Shown here piece by piece: positions 47,250 through 58,731 of a stretch of DNA of 64,000 bases (the first letter of the stretch is position 1; every line of letters begins with the position of its first letter). The translations under genes were made by a program, and so were the position numbers. The notes under the pieces were generated by a model. The model was given only the letters and a program-made list of their open reading frames with translations. It was not told where the DNA came from and searched no databases. The DNA is taken from the NCBI RefSeq assembly GCF_900460525.1, contig NZ_UHIY01000001.1, positions 4,588,001 to 4,652,000 of the forward strand. Reading direction: 5' to 3'. The stretch is from Yersinia kristensenii (GTDB lineage Bacteria > Pseudomonadota > Gammaproteobacteria > Enterobacterales > Enterobacteriaceae).

Positions 47250-47646
47250 TCAGTATTACCCTTGGAAATTTACGGCTACTTTCTTCTCACTAATAATATC
47301 TAAATGATAATAATTATCAAGCGCATTTAGAGAGGTGAAACTTATCTCTCTGATAGCTAATACCGCATAATCTACCGTGCAGTAAGCGGCCGTGCTTGGT
47401 TTCTGAAAAATGGTGTTAAATACGGCATCGCAATTTCCGAGCTCGATCACTACAATTGTTCAAACTAGCATATTTACACTATTTCTGTAGCATATTATTA
47501 ACATCCTATTTTTTGTGATCAACCCCGCTAATTTGTTTGCATTAATGAAAGTGAATTTCTATATTTGCGGACTGCATCTCGTTTTTAATGTAGCCGTTAC
47601 ATAAAATGTCCACCAAAACCTAGCCTGCCTCTAATTTGGAGCACAC
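47250..47646. other. Divergent control region mntH / nupC
   Basis: This 397-bp gap holds the Fur-type palindrome (47302-47320), and an AGAGAG/CTCTCT hairpin (about 47330-47351) that would lie in the mntH leader or just upstream. On the nupC side I see a half CRP-like site (TGTGATC near 47514) and no full promoter I would defend. The TTTAGC and TAGC-rich stretch near 47466-47500 is unexplained. Confidence 0.4.
47302..47320. promoter_or_regulatory. Fur-type palindrome upstream of mntH
   Basis: TGATAATAATTATCA (47305-47319) is a perfect palindrome, 56 bases upstream of the mntH start. It fits Fur control as at E. coli mntH. A clear MntR box was not found by eye. Confidence 0.65.
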
Positions 47647-48831
47647 ATGTCCCATATTCTACAGTTTGCGTTGGCCTTAGTCGTAGTGGCCATATTAGCT
47701 CTGGTGATCTGTAAGGATCGCAAAAGCATCCGCATTCGGTTTGTTGTTCAATTATTGGTTATTGAAGTGTTGCTGGCGTACTTCTTCCTCCATTCAGAAG
47801 TTGGATTAGGTTTTGTGAAAGGATTCGCGGGCTTCTTCGATAAATTACTGGGGTTCGCTGCTACCGGCACCGATTTTGTCTTCGGCAACATGGGGGATAA
47901 AGGCCTCGCATTCTTCTTCCTGAGAGTGCTGTGCCCTATCGTCTTTATTTCTGCTTTGATTGGTATTCTGCAATACATTAAAGTTCTGCCCGTCGTGATT
48001 CGTATTATTGGGACTTTATTGTCCAAAGTTAACGGCATGGGTAAGCTGGAATCATTCAACGCAGTCAGTTCACTGATTCTGGGCCAGTCTGAAAACTTCA
48101 TCGCCTATAAAGATATTTTAGGCAAAATGTCTGAAAAACGCATGTACACCATGGCAGCAACGGCAATGTCGACAGTTTCTATGTCGATTGTCGGTGCTTA
48201 TATGTCAATGCTGGACGCGAAATTCGTGGTCGCAGCGCTGGTGCTTAACATGTTCAGCACCTTTATCGTGTTGTCACTAATCAACCCGTATAAAGCTGAA
48301 GATGAAGAAGAGTTACAGCTGAGCAACTTGCATGAAGGTCAAAGCTTCTTTGAAATGCTGGGTGAATACATTCTGGCCGGTTTCAAAGTCGCCATTATCG
48401 TGGCAGCAATGTTGATTGGTTTCATTGCATTGATTGCTGCTATGAATGCTCTGTTTAGCCTGCTGTTTGGTATTAGTTTCCAAGGTATTTTGGGTTATGT
48501 CTTCTTCCCGTTTGCTTGGGTAATGGGCATTCCTGCGCATGAAGCCTTGCAAGTTGGTGGCATTATGGCAACCAAACTGGTTTCTAACGAATTTGTGGCC
48601 ATGATGGACTTGCAGAAAGTGGCATCAGAATTGTCACCACGCAGTGTGGGTATTCTGTCTGTATTCCTGGTTTCATTCGCTAACTTTTCGTCTATCGGTA
48701 TCGTCGCCGGTGCGATTAAAGGCCTGAATGAACATCAAGGTAATGTCGTTTCTCGTTTTGGCTTGAAGCTGCTGTACGGTTCTACGCTGGTCAGTGTGCT
48801 GTCTGCGTCTATCGCGGGCCTGGTACTCTAA
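47647..48831 (+). CDS. nupC: Nucleoside transporter NupC
   Basis: This concentrative nucleoside transporter has 394 aa and about ten spans plus re-entrant hairpins. CNT-family blocks are visible: [18 protein letters not shown] (first re-entrant region), [22 protein letters not shown] (substrate loop), [17 protein letters not shown], and [15 protein letters not shown]. It takes up pyrimidine nucleosides and adenosine with protons. The start ATG 47647 follows GGAGCACAC. A good terminator follows at 48855. Confidence 0.94.
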   Translation: MSHILQFALALVVVAILALVICKDRKSIRIRFVVQLLVIEVLLAYFFLHSEVGLGFVKGFAGFFDKLLGFAATGTDFVFGNMGDKGLAFFFLRVLCPIVFISALIGILQYIKVLPVVIRIIGTLLSKVNGMGKLESFNAVSSLILGQSENFIAYKDILGKMSEKRMYTMAATAMSTVSMSIVGAYMSMLDAKFVVAALVLNMFSTFIVLSLINPYKAEDEEELQLSNLHEGQSFFEMLGEYILAGFKVAIIVAAMLIGFIALIAAMNALFSLLFGISFQGILGYVFFPFAWVMGIPAHEALQVGGIMATKLVSNEFVAMMDLQKVASELSPRSVGILSVFLVSFANFSSIGIVAGAIKGLNEHQGNVVSRFGLKLLYGSTLVSVLSASIAGLVL

Positions 48832-49355
48832 CTATCAGAAAAAAATCTCTAAAGAGGCGCTACGGCGCCTTTTTTTATGTCTGTAATTCGCTGCTGAAGT
48901 ATTTACATGCGTGATGATGATTAGGAAGTTAACAGGCTGAAGATATGAGCAGATCAAAGCAGGCCCATGAGAATGTCATTTGGGCGTTGAGGAGAGTAAC
49001 TGGGATACTTGATATAATGGTGGGTCGTGCGGGATGACTCGTCCTGCGGACTCGCCCTTCGGGTCAACGCTGCGCGTTGCTGTCTCGCTGCGCTCGGCTC
49101 GAACCTGAATGCAGGCTCTCACCCACACGATGCTGCGCAATATGGTATTTCTGAGTTTGGGGGAGTAACTGGGATACTTGATATAATGGTGGGTCGTGCG
49201 GGATGACTCGTCCTGCGGACTCGCCCTTCGGGTCAACGCTGCGCGTTGCTGTCTCGCTGCGCTCGGCTCGAACCTGAACGCAGGGTCTCACCCACACGAT
49301 GCTGCGCAATATGGTATTTCTGAGTTTGGGGGAGTAACTGGGATACTTGATATAA
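48832..49355. other. Gene-free region with tandem tRNA-linked repeats
   Basis: This 524-bp region holds the nupC terminator (48855-48877), about 115 bp with nothing recognised (48880-48994), then two full 169-bp tandem copies and the start of a third. Open frames across the repeats (48976-49309) are not real. Confidence 0.7.
48855..48877 (+). terminator. Terminator after nupC
   Basis: AGGCGC-TACG-GCGCCT followed by seven T: a standard rho-independent terminator. Confidence 0.92.
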
Positions 49356-49363
49356 TGGTGGGT
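48995..49363. repeat. 169-bp tandem repeat joined to the tRNA-Lys 3' end
   Basis: The string AGTAACTGGGATACTTGATA starts at 48995, 49164 and 49333, an exact period of 169. Units 1 and 2 differ at only a few bases. Unit 3 stops being repeat and becomes the 3' end of tRNA-Lys (GGGTCGTGCGGGATTCGAA). Each earlier unit has GGGTCGTGCGGGAT and then diverges to a GC-rich hairpin-forming stretch before a second TCGAACCTG. The array therefore carries two partial copies of the tRNA 3' half. Confidence 0.85.
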
Positions 49364-49431
49364 CGTGCGGGATTCGAACCTGCGACCAATTGATTAAAAG
49401 TCAACTGCTCTACCAACTGAGCTAACGACCC
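49356..49431 (-). tRNA. tRNA-Lys (TTT)
   Basis: The 76-nt cloverleaf is complete: acceptor GGGTCGT with ACGACCC, D-arm AGCTCAGTTGGTAGAGC, anticodon TTT in GACTTTTAATC, T-arm with TTCGAAT, CCA encoded. It is the last gene of the tRNA-Val/Val/Val/Lys operon read on the minus strand, corresponding to E. coli lysV. Confidence 0.98.
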
Positions 49432-49457
49432 ATTATATAATGCTGAAAGTATAGAAG

Positions 49458-49533
49458 TGGTGGGCGATACCAGATTCGAACTGATGACCCCCTCCGTGTA
49501 AAGGAGATGCTCTACCAACTGAGCTAATCGCCC
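49458..49533 (-). tRNA. tRNA-Val (TAC), copy 1
   Basis: The 76-nt cloverleaf has acceptor GGGCGAT with ATCGCCC, anticodon TAC in the loop TTTACAC, T-loop TTCGAAT and encoded CCA. It is identical to the other two copies and corresponds to the E. coli valU-X-Y set. Confidence 0.98.
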
Positions 49534-49585
49534 ACTTCTACTACTTGATACTTCGAAACACTGCTTCAAAACAATGAGCGATGAG

Positions 49586-49661
49586 TGGTGGGCGATACCA
49601 GATTCGAACTGATGACCCCCTCCGTGTAAAGGAGATGCTCTACCAACTGAGCTAATCGCCC
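49586..49661 (-). tRNA. tRNA-Val (TAC), copy 2
   Basis: This is identical in sequence and fold to copy 1, with a 52-bp spacer between them. The spacer is AT-rich with no terminator. Confidence 0.98.
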
Positions 49662-49715
49662 TCATCTATCTCATTTAATGCTTTGTATTTCGTTTACTTT
49701 ATAACACGTCGAGTT

Positions 49716-49791
49716 TGGTGGGCGATACCAGATTCGAACTGATGACCCCCTCCGTGTAAAGGAGATGCTCTACCAACTGAGCTAATCGCCC
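49716..49791 (-). tRNA. tRNA-Val (TAC), copy 3 (first transcribed)
   Basis: This is identical to copies 1 and 2. It is nearest to the operon promoter at 49812-49839. Confidence 0.98.
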
Positions 49792-49811
49792 CGCCGTGTT
49801 GTTGGAGTCGC

Positions 49812-49839
49812 ATTATAGGGATAGTTCGAAGTGAGTCAA
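49812..49839 (-). promoter_or_regulatory. Promoter of the tRNA-Val/Lys operon
   Basis: On the minus strand there is TTGACT (49834-49839), 16 bases, then TATAAT (49812-49817), followed by a GC-rich discriminator (GCGACTCC) typical of stringently controlled tRNA promoters. Confidence 0.85.
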
Positions 49840-49931
49840 CGGTTTTTAAAACGAAAACAATCGTTCGCCGCAAATTTAAACAGGATGCGATATTTATCGC
49901 CGTTATGAACCTTGGCATACCGGTAACATCG

Positions 49932-49959
49932 TTGAGGAATTGTCTCAGGGTGGTAGAAT
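49932..49959 (+). promoter_or_regulatory. Probable gltX promoter
   Basis: TTGAGG (49932-49937), 16 bases, TAGAAT (49954-49959). The leader then carries a small hairpin ACCAGC-TTGT-GCTGGT (49990-50005). Confidence 0.55.
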
Positions 49960-50034
49960 GTCGCCTACTTTTTCGAATTTCGAGCAACAACCAGCTTGTG
50001 CTGGTCGGCGTAGCGTAATAAGGCATCGAATCTA

Positions 50035-51450
50035 ATGAAAATCAAAACCCGTTTTGCACCCAGTCCTACCGGCTATCTTCACGTCGGTGGCGCACGTACC
50101 GCACTGTATTCCTGGTTGTTCACTCGCCACTTTGGTGGTGAATTTGTTTTGCGTATTGAAGATACCGATCTTGAGCGCTCAACTCAGGAAGCCATCGACG
50201 CCATTATGGACGGTATGAACTGGCTGAATCTGGATTGGGATGAAGGCCCGTATTTCCAAACCAAACGTTTCGATCGCTACAATGCCGTTATTGACCAAAT
50301 GTTGGAAAACGGCACTGCATATAGATGCTATTGCTCCAGAGAACGTCTGGATGAATTGCGCGAAGCCCAAATGGCCAATGGTGAGAAGCCCCGCTATGAT
50401 GGCCGCTGCCGTGATAGCCAATGCCCCCATGGTGCTGACGAACCTTCTGTGGTGCGTTTTCGTAACCCGCAGGAAGGCTCCGTTATTTTCGATGATAAAA
50501 TCCGTGGCCCAATCGAATTCAGCAACCAAGAGCTGGATGATTTAATCATCCGCCGTACCGATGGTTCGCCGACGTATAACTTCTGCGTCGTGGTTGATGA
50601 CTGGGATATGGAAATCACCCATGTTATCCGTGGTGAAGACCATATCAACAATACCCCGCGCCAGATTAATATTCTGAAAGCATTGGGCGCGCCAGTTCCT
50701 GAATATGCTCACGTTTCAATGATTCTGGGTGATGACGGCAAAAAGCTGTCTAAGCGCCATGGCGCGGTCGGTGTGATGCAATACCGCGATGATGGCTATT
50801 TGCCCGAAGCGCTGTTGAACTATCTGGTTCGCCTGGGCTGGTCTCATGGTGATCAGGAAATTTTCTCTGTTGCTGAAATGACCGAGTTATTCACACTGGA
50901 CGCAGTCAGCAAATCTGCCAGTGCTTTCAATACTGAAAAACTGCAATGGTTGAATCATCACTATATCAATAGCTTGCCGCCAGAACAGGTTGCAGTTCAC
51001 TTGTCATGGCAAGTTGAGCAGTTGGGTATTGATACGCGCAATGGTCCTGAGTTAGCCGAGATAGTTAAACTGCTGGGCGAGCGCTGTAAAACATTGAAAG
51101 AAATGGCCGAATCTTGCCGTTACTTCTATGAAGAGTTTGACGAGTTCGATGCAGACGCGGCGAAAAAACATTTGCGCCCGGTGGCCCGCCAGCCGCTGGA
51201 AGCGGTTAAAGCCAAACTTGCTGCTATCACCGAATGGACGACTGAAAACGTTCACAATGCCATTCAGGGCACCGCTGATGAGCTGGGTGTAGGTATGGGC
51301 AAAGTTGGCATGCCGCTGCGCGTTGCTGTCACTGGCGCAGGCCAATCACCGGGTATGGATGTGACTGTGCATGCTATCGGGCAGGCTCGCTCGCTAGCAC
51401 GTATTGATAAAGCTCTGGCCTTTATTAGCGAACGTGAAGCTCAGCAATAA
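50035..51450 (+). CDS. gltX: Glutamyl-tRNA synthetase
   Basis: This 471-aa class I aminoacyl-tRNA synthetase has HIGH motif [14 protein letters not shown] (residues 9-22) and KMSKS motif [10 protein letters not shown] (about 236-245). Zinc-type cysteines are CYCSRERL and CRDSQCPHG. It attaches glutamate to tRNA-Glu. It lies between tRNA-Val/Lys and tRNA-Ala genes, as in E. coli. The C-terminal anticodon-binding part and the length match the E. coli enzyme. Confidence 0.98.
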   Translation: MKIKTRFAPSPTGYLHVGGARTALYSWLFTRHFGGEFVLRIEDTDLERSTQEAIDAIMDGMNWLNLDWDEGPYFQTKRFDRYNAVIDQMLENGTAYRCYCSRERLDELREAQMANGEKPRYDGRCRDSQCPHGADEPSVVRFRNPQEGSVIFDDKIRGPIEFSNQELDDLIIRRTDGSPTYNFCVVVDDWDMEITHVIRGEDHINNTPRQINILKALGAPVPEYAHVSMILGDDGKKLSKRHGAVGVMQYRDDGYLPEALLNYLVRLGWSHGDQEIFSVAEMTELFTLDAVSKSASAFNTEKLQWLNHHYINSLPPEQVAVHLSWQVEQLGIDTRNGPELAEIVKLLGERCKTLKEMAESCRYFYEEFDEFDADAAKKHLRPVARQPLEAVKAKLAAITEWTTENVHNAIQGTADELGVGMGKVGMPLRVAVTGAGQSPGMDVTVHAIGQARSLARIDKALAFISEREAQQ

Positions 51451-51467
51451 AATCGAGTATATTTATC

Positions 51468-51495
51468 AGGCGGCTAATTAAAGTCGCCTTTTTTA
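51468..51495 (+). terminator. gltX terminator
   Basis: AGGCG and CGCCT pair around GCTAATTAAAGT, followed by six T. Confidence 0.75.
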
Positions 51496-51557
51496 TGCTG
51501 TTTGCTCACTGATTTGGCGGCTTTTTCAGCGCTTGGCGCCAGAAATCGAATTAGCCG

Positions 51558-51586
51558 TTGACACTGTTTCAGGGGTTTCATATCAT
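51558..51586 (+). promoter_or_regulatory. Promoter of the tRNA-Ala pair
   Basis: TTGACA (51558-51563), 17 bases, TATCAT (51581-51586), followed by a GC-rich discriminator (GCGCCCCG). Confidence 0.8.
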
Positions 51587-51620
51587 GCGCCCCGTTCACA
51601 CAATTTATTATGTGCGCATT

Positions 51621-51696
<76 letters not shown>

Positions 51697-51769
51697 AATT
51701 TCTTGTTTGATAAATTTTCAAACTTGATAAGTGGGTGGCATATAATTCAGTACGAACAACCACATTTGT

Positions 51770-51845
<76 letters not shown>

Positions 51846-51852
51846 CTCTTTA

Positions 51853-51879
51853 AAAGACCGGCCTATGGCCGGTTTTTTG
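51853..51879 (+). terminator. Terminator of the tRNA-Ala operon
   Basis: ACCGGCC-TAT-GGCCGGT and a T-run at 51873-51878. Confidence 0.9.
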
Positions 51880-51989
51880 CTTTCTAAGCTTTGCTCTCGC
51901 TATTCTCCAATTTATCATTCCGCACTGTTATCCTGTTTTATCCAAACCTGTTTTTTCTTAAAATACATTGATTACAAAGGAAATTACTG

Positions 51990-52550
51990 ATGAACCAACG
52001 GCAGCAAATCATTGAATGGTTACGTGCGGACCCCTATCGGATGCAAGCTTTATCTTTTGCCCGTGAACTCCGGTTAAACCAGTGGTGCCTGGCCGCAGGA
52101 TTTGTCCGTAATCTCGTGTGGGATAAGCTGCATGGACACCCTTCCCCTACTCCACTGAATGATATTGACTTAGTCTATTTCGATGCGCAAAACACCCGCG
52201 AACAGCATGATTTACAGCTCGAAGAGCAACTTAATCACACCACAGCGGCACGGCGTCAATCATTCCCGTGGTCAGTCAAAAATCAAGCTAGAATGCACCG
52301 ACGCAGTGGACGCCAACCTTACACCAGCACCGAAGATGCCATCAGCTATTGGGTTGAAGTGGAGACGGCCATTGGTGCCAGCCTTAAAGAAAATGGCGAT
52401 ATTGAGCTGGTCACCCCGTTCAGTTTGGATGCTTTGTTTAGTAAAACTATTACGCTGAACAGCAAAAATGGTGAAATCGAGACTTACTATCAGCGAGTTA
52501 ATAGTAAAGGTTGGCAACAACATTGGCCTGAATTACGTTTGGTCGTTTAG
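51990..52550 (+). CDS. Nucleotidyltransferase-fold protein (DUF925-like)
   Basis: This 186-aa protein of the nucleotidyltransferase-like family (COG3575 type) shows WCLAAGFVRNLVWDKLHGH and DIDLVYFDA. The first is a G-S/F-V-R-N nucleotide-site motif, and DIDL holds the metal-binding D-x-D. FSLDALFSKTI near the end is family-typical. The acceptor and nucleotide are unknown. ATG 51990 follows AAAGGA by 8 bases. It is a single gene between the tRNA-Ala pair and the FlxA-like gene. Confidence 0.8.
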   Translation: MNQRQQIIEWLRADPYRMQALSFARELRLNQWCLAAGFVRNLVWDKLHGHPSPTPLNDIDLVYFDAQNTREQHDLQLEEQLNHTTAARRQSFPWSVKNQARMHRRSGRQPYTSTEDAISYWVEVETAIGASLKENGDIELVTPFSLDALFSKTITLNSKNGEIETYYQRVNSKGWQQHWPELRLVV

Positions 52551-52621
52551 CCACACAGAACGCACATTGGCGCTCAAAAAAAAACCAAGTGATAAGATTG
52601 TGTAAAACCGCTCTCAGAAAT

Positions 52622-52648
52622 TAAAGGTTAATATCCCTTCGTCGATAA
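52622..52648 (+). promoter_or_regulatory. Sigma-28 (FliA) promoter of the FlxA-like gene
   Basis: TAAAGGTT, 11 bases, GTCGATAA: two mismatches to TAAAGTTT-N11-GCCGATAA, with exact spacing. It lies about 30 bases before the start codon. Confidence 0.75.
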
Positions 52649-52683
52649 GCATTACTCCACTCACGTTATCTCAAGGAATAATG

Positions 52684-53031
52684 ATGTCGAATACCATCTC
52701 TACAGCATCAGTCTCCGTAAGCACAAGCAGTAGCAGTAGCAGCTCATCAGACAACAGTAGTGCCGCACAGATTAAATCTATTAATCAAGAGATCCAAAAA
52801 CTGACTGAGAAGTTGAGCACTTTAAAAGATTCTGATTTGACTGCTGATGAGTTGCAAAAGCAGCAACAGCAAATTCAGAGTCAAATTGCCGCACTACAAG
52901 CTGAAGTTGCGCGTATTCAAGCCAAAGAGGCGGAAAAAACCAAAGAAGGGGACAACAATACTGTCAGCGCACCGGCCGGTGATGGCGTCAACCGCCCTTC
53001 GGCACAAAACCAGATTGACGTTTATATTTAA
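52684..53031 (+). CDS. FlxA-like coiled-coil protein
   Basis: This 115-aa protein of the FlxA-like type has a serine-rich N-terminus (about residues 10-22, eight Ser in a row), then a coiled-coil region (about 30-80: IKSINQEIQKLTEKLSTLKDS, with ADELQKQQQQIQSQIAALQAEVARIQ). It is predicted to be cytoplasmic or soluble, with no signal peptide. A FliA promoter stands upstream, so it is part of the late flagellar regulon. E. coli flxA is similarly FliA-driven but lies in a prophage; here no prophage surrounds it. ATG 52681 and 52684 are both possible; the latter is 6 bases after AAGGA. Confidence 0.8.
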   Translation: MSNTISTASVSVSTSSSSSSSSDNSSAAQIKSINQEIQKLTEKLSTLKDSDLTADELQKQQQQIQSQIAALQAEVARIQAKEAEKTKEGDNNTVSAPAGDGVNRPSAQNQIDVYI

Positions 53032-53104
53032 TGACTTTTATACCTTATAAAACAATATGATGGCGATGACGGGAATCCGTCTATCGCCATATCTAAGTAC
53101 AATA

Positions 53105-53246
53105 TATACCCAAGGTCATTATGTACCCAAGGTCATTGGTGTTACGGCAAGGCAGCAAGTGAGCAAACCCCGATGAGCTGATACCAATCAGTGATTCGGG
53201 TGAGTGAGTGCCACTAACGCCGCAGTAGCTTCAAGGACGAAGGGTA
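53105..53246. repeat. ERIC element 2, overlapping the end of the DUF3820 gene
   Basis: This is an ERIC-like repeat read from TATACCCAAGG to AGGGTAA, with the central GATTCGGGTGAGTGAG motif. Its first part is duplicated (TACCCAAGGTCATT at 53107-53120 and 53124-53137). Its end reaches into the minus-strand DUF3820 gene, where it supplies the final codons and stop (53231-53233). Confidence 0.75.
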
Positions 53247-53449
53247 AGTGGCTTAACTAAACTATCCAGCCCTTCAATCTTGATGGCCAGAGTCATCTCC
53301 ATCAGCATACCCAGCTTGCCGTGAGGAAACTCACCTTTGCGCGCAAACCAAAGTAGGTACTCTTCCGGAAGATCGATCAATACCCGCCCCTGATATTTGC
53401 CGAAGGGCATACGGGTATTGGCGATCTCAACTAGATTTTCTTTTTCCAC
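53231..53449 (-). CDS. DUF3820 small protein
   Basis: This 72-aa protein of the DUF3820 family has RMPFGKYQGRVLIDLPEEYLLWFARKGEFP, the family core, and a helical end. A virulence-linked relative is known in Pseudomonas (family note from memory); the role here is unknown. The GTG at 53449 is chosen because GGAGGG lies 6 bases before it. The stop is inside ERIC element 2, so the C-terminus (SLVKPLTLRP) may have been altered by that insertion. It lies 20 bases downstream of ligA on the same strand. Confidence 0.8.
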   Translation of the reverse strand: MEKENLVEIANTRMPFGKYQGRVLIDLPEEYLLWFARKGEFPHGKLGMLMEMTLAIKIEGLDSLVKPLTLRP

Positions 53450-53469
53450 ATGTCCCTCCAACAGTGAGA

Positions 53470-55485
<2,016 letters not shown>

Positions 55486-55503
55486 TCACCATCAAAGATA
55501 AAA

Positions 55504-55524
55504 AACCCCCGGCATGCGGGGGTT
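55504..55524. terminator. Hairpin between zipA and ligA
   Basis: AACCCCC and GGGGGTT pair around GGCATGC, with a T-run on the minus strand; read from zipA it is a rho-independent terminator or attenuator before ligA. Confidence 0.75.
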
Positions 55525-55557
55525 CGGGTTAATTCGATTCATTGCGCGGCAACGTTA

Positions 55558-56535
55558 TCAGGCGGTTGCGTTTGCATCCAATACTTCACGGATGCGGGCC
55601 TTGTACGTTTCCAGTTTTTGCGGGGTCATCATGCGGCGCTCATCATCCAACACCACACCGCCGACATCATCAGCAATACGTTGGGCTGATTGCAGCATCA
55701 GCTTAAAGTTTTGATGCGCATCGCCATAAGACGGCACCATCATAAACATGGAGACACCCGGCGTTGAGAAGTCAGACATAGTGTCAGGGTCAAAAGAACC
55801 CGGTTTCACCATATTTGCCAAGCTGAATAATACGGGGCCACTGCCGGCTGGGCTAAGATGGCGATGGAAAATCCCCATTTCACCAAACTGGAAACCAGAC
55901 TGAAGCACACTTTGTAGTAGCACTTCGCCCCCCAGAGCACCCCCATGATGAGCCGCAACATGCAGCACCAAAACGGTTTCTTTCAACTTTTGCGGTTTCA
56001 CTTCGGGAGCAGGAGCAACAGGCTCTGGTTGTGATTCCACAGGTTGCGGAGTCACCCGAGCGGCATCCACAGAGTGTGGTTCTGCGTGACGCGGTTGTGA
56101 GTCATGCTCCTCAACCGAGCCAAACAAAGGATCACGCTGTGATTCATGCGGTGGTTGCTCAGCAGACAGCCCACCCAAAAGAGGGTCGTCATAGTCTGTT
56201 TGAACAGAAGCAAAAGGTTTTTGGCGAGGCTCCGCCTTAACCTGCACCGGCTTGGGTTCAGTATGCTGAATCACCGGCAGTTCATCGTCGTCCTCATCAA
56301 GATGATTAAACGAAGGCTTCTCTTGTGGATGAGCCGTGCGGACGCGCACTTCTCCCACCCCTTCATCGAGAGTCTCGATCGGGGTTTCAACTCGTTCTTG
56401 TTTCGGACGTTTAACTGGGCGATCGCGAAAAATTGATGAGCGTTCTTTACGGCTGGTCCATAAACCATGCAATAACAACGCTATTATGGCGATCGCGCCA
56501 ACAACGATTAATATCAGACGCAAATCCTGCATCAT
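55558..56535 (-). CDS. zipA: Cell division protein ZipA
   Basis: This 325-aa FtsZ-anchoring protein has one N-terminal membrane span ([26 protein letters not shown]), a short basic stretch ([12 protein letters not shown]), a Pro/Gln/Glu/His-rich linker (about 60-190) and the C-terminal FtsZ-binding domain (about 195-325: [46 protein letters not shown]). The ATG at 56535 gives the same N-terminus as E. coli ZipA; the frame from 56574 is a read-through artefact. The linker composition differs from E. coli, as expected. Confidence 0.96.
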   Translation of the reverse strand: MMQDLRLILIVVGAIAIIALLLHGLWTSRKERSSIFRDRPVKRPKQERVETPIETLDEGVGEVRVRTAHPQEKPSFNHLDEDDDELPVIQHTEPKPVQVKAEPRQKPFASVQTDYDDPLLGGLSAEQPPHESQRDPLFGSVEEHDSQPRHAEPHSVDAARVTPQPVESQPEPVAPAPEVKPQKLKETVLVLHVAAHHGGALGGEVLLQSVLQSGFQFGEMGIFHRHLSPAGSGPVLFSLANMVKPGSFDPDTMSDFSTPGVSMFMMVPSYGDAHQNFKLMLQSAQRIADDVGGVVLDDERRMMTPQKLETYKARIREVLDANATA

Positions 56536-56754
56536 TACTATCTCTGTTGTTCCAATACATTGCCACCGCGGCAAACATTCACCCTTTAACTCTATTTCCC
56601 AACGTACACAAGTGCAAGTCCGTGCTCAATTTTCTTCAAAGAAAGATGATTATGCTAGATGTTTTGCTTATTTTTCGCACAATATGTGACTATGCAGTGG
56701 GAAATCATACCGATATGATACACCGGTCAACAAGCTTATAGAGAACTGAATGGC

Positions 56755-57522
56755 ATGACGTATACGCAAAAAGCAGTAAAAAAGGTCAGTGGTATCCATT
56801 ATTTTGCCCAAGGATGGCAGTTAATTTCCCGTCCGGGTATCCGGCGATTCGTGATTTTGCCCTTATTGGTGAATATTATGCTGATGGGAGGAGCTTTTTG
56901 GTGGCTATTCAATCGGATAGGTGACTGGGTTCCCCAATTGATGAGTTATGTCCCTGACTGGTTGCAGTGGCTCAGTTACCTACTGTGGCCTGTAATGGTG
57001 ATTTCAGTGCTGCTGGTGTTCAGCTATCTGTTTAGTACCCTAGCCAATTTTATTGCGGCCCCCTTTAACGGTTTGTTGGCCGAACAGTTAGAAGCCAGCC
57101 TGACCGGTAAGCCGCTGCCGGACACGGGTATTATGGGTATCGTGAAAGATCTGCCACGGATTATGGCGCGTGAATGGCGTAAATTAGCCTATTACTTGCC
57201 ACGGGCTTTGGTGCTATTACTGCTGTACTTCATTCCCGGCATCGGCCAAACCCTCGCCCCGGTTCTGTGGTTCCTGTTTAGCGCTTGGATGCTGTCTATA
57301 CAATATTGTGATTATCCGTTTGATAACCATAAAGTGAGTTTTCAGCATATGCGCAGTGCTTTGCGTCAAAATAAGGTCGATAACCTGCAATTTGGTGCTT
57401 TAGTGAGTTTATTCACTATGATTCCCTTCCTTAATCTGGTGATTATGCCAGTAGCGGTCTGTGGTGCCACAGCAATGTGGGTTGAGCGTTACCGCGACCA
57501 ATTCGTTCAACCATCACGATAA
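56755..57522 (+). CDS. cysZ: Sulfate transporter CysZ
   Basis: This 255-aa inner-membrane protein brings sulfate in for cysteine synthesis. It has four to six spans and family text [52 protein letters not shown] and [22 protein letters not shown]. It aligns with E. coli CysZ along its length and is next to cysK, as there. The ribosome site is weak. Confidence 0.95.
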   Translation: MTYTQKAVKKVSGIHYFAQGWQLISRPGIRRFVILPLLVNIMLMGGAFWWLFNRIGDWVPQLMSYVPDWLQWLSYLLWPVMVISVLLVFSYLFSTLANFIAAPFNGLLAEQLEASLTGKPLPDTGIMGIVKDLPRIMAREWRKLAYYLPRALVLLLLYFIPGIGQTLAPVLWFLFSAWMLSIQYCDYPFDNHKVSFQHMRSALRQNKVDNLQFGALVSLFTMIPFLNLVIMPVAVCGATAMWVERYRDQFVQPSR

Positions 57523-57711
57523 TTTTGCAGGGGCGTGCTGGCCGCGCCCCTGTTACCGAGATTAAAAGTGATTTACTGAGATTAAAAGTTATTGGGATTA
57601 AAACTTATTTCCTAATAACATATCGATATACCAATTCCTTACTTCCATAGCCATACTGTTAGCGTATGCTTTGAACGATTCCTACATTTTCATAGAGTTA
57701 AAGGACGGGCT

Positions 57712-58680
57712 ATGAGCAAGATATATGAAGACAACTCTTTAACAATCGGCCATACGCCGCTGGTTCGTCTGAACCGTATCGGTAACGGGCGCATTTTGGC
57801 GAAGGTTGAGTCACGCAATCCAAGTTTCAGTGTTAAATGCCGTATCGGCGCCAATATGATTTGGGACGCGGAAAATCGTGGCATTCTGACCAAAGACAAA
57901 GAACTGGTAGAACCGACCAGTGGTAATACCGGTATTGCATTAGCATTTGTTGCCGCCGCGCGCGGTTATAAATTAACTCTGACTATGCCCGAAACTATGA
58001 GCATTGAGCGCCGTAAACTGCTCAAAGCTCTGGGCGCTAACTTGGTGCTAACCGAAGGCGCCAAAGGGATGAAAGGGGCTATTGCTAAAGCAGAAGAAAT
58101 TCAAGCAACCGATCCAGACCGCTATCTTATTTTGCAGCAATTCAGCAACCCAGCGAACCCAGAAATTCACGAAAAAACCACTGGCCCAGAAATCTGGGAA
58201 GATACTGATGGCGAAGTCGACGTCTTTATTGCGGGTGTCGGTACTGGTGGTACCCTGACCGGTGTCAGTCGCTACATTAAAAATACCAAAGGCAAAGCAA
58301 TTACCACGGTGGCGGTTGAACCAACAGATTCTCCGGTAATTACTCAGGCATTGGCGGGTCAGGAAATCAAACCAGGGCCACACAAAATTCAGGGTATCGG
58401 CGCTGGCTTCATTCCCGGCAACCTCGATCTGAGCCTGGTTGACCGTGTGGCACTAGTCACCAATGACGAGGCTATCTCTATGGCTCGCCGTTTGATGGAC
58501 GAAGAAGGTATTTTAGCCGGTATTTCTTCTGGTGCAGCCGTTGCGGCAGCGGTCAAGCTTTCTGAAGAAGATGGCTTTACTGATAAAACAATTGTGGTTA
58601 TTCTTCCGTCCTCAGGTGAGCGCTATTTAAGCACGGCATTGTTCGCAGATTTGTTCACTGAACAAGAACTGCAACAGTAG
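57712..58680 (+). CDS. cysK: Cysteine synthase A
   Basis: This 322-aa PLP enzyme makes cysteine from O-acetylserine and sulfide. The PLP lysine is in [14 protein letters not shown] (about 42). Substrate and phosphate loops are [18 protein letters not shown] and [12 protein letters not shown], and the C-terminal [14 protein letters not shown] is conserved. ATG 57712 follows AAAGGA. The 189-bp upstream gap has no clear CysB site that I would name. A terminator follows. Confidence 0.98.
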   Translation: MSKIYEDNSLTIGHTPLVRLNRIGNGRILAKVESRNPSFSVKCRIGANMIWDAENRGILTKDKELVEPTSGNTGIALAFVAAARGYKLTLTMPETMSIERRKLLKALGANLVLTEGAKGMKGAIAKAEEIQATDPDRYLILQQFSNPANPEIHEKTTGPEIWEDTDGEVDVFIAGVGTGGTLTGVSRYIKNTKGKAITTVAVEPTDSPVITQALAGQEIKPGPHKIQGIGAGFIPGNLDLSLVDRVALVTNDEAISMARRLMDEEGILAGISSGAAVAAAVKLSEEDGFTDKTIVVILPSSGERYLSTALFADLFTEQELQQ

Positions 58681-58702
58681 TCAGTCCGTCGCACTAAATG
58701 CT

Positions 58703-58731
58703 AAAAAAGCACCCTAGTGGGTGCTTTTTTT
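58703..58731 (+). terminator. cysK terminator
   Basis: AAAAAAGCACCC-TAGT-GGGTGCTTTTTT: 12 base pairs and a T-run. Confidence 0.93.

Noticed and set aside
47500..47540. CRP site upstream of nupC
   Set aside because: Only one half-site (TGTGATC) is visible; no matching partner at the right distance.
48976..49309. Overlapping open frames of 81-86 codons on the minus strand in the tandem repeats
   Set aside because: They repeat with the 169-bp unit and consist of tRNA-derived sequence; no ribosome site or family.
49288..50026. Open frames crossing the tRNA genes on the minus strand
   Set aside because: They read through complete tRNA cloverleafs and are shadows of the RNA genes.
52720..52752. 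Serine-codon microsatellite as a phase-variation tract in the FlxA-like gene
   Set aside because: Repeats of AGC/AGT are in units of three, so slippage would not change the frame.
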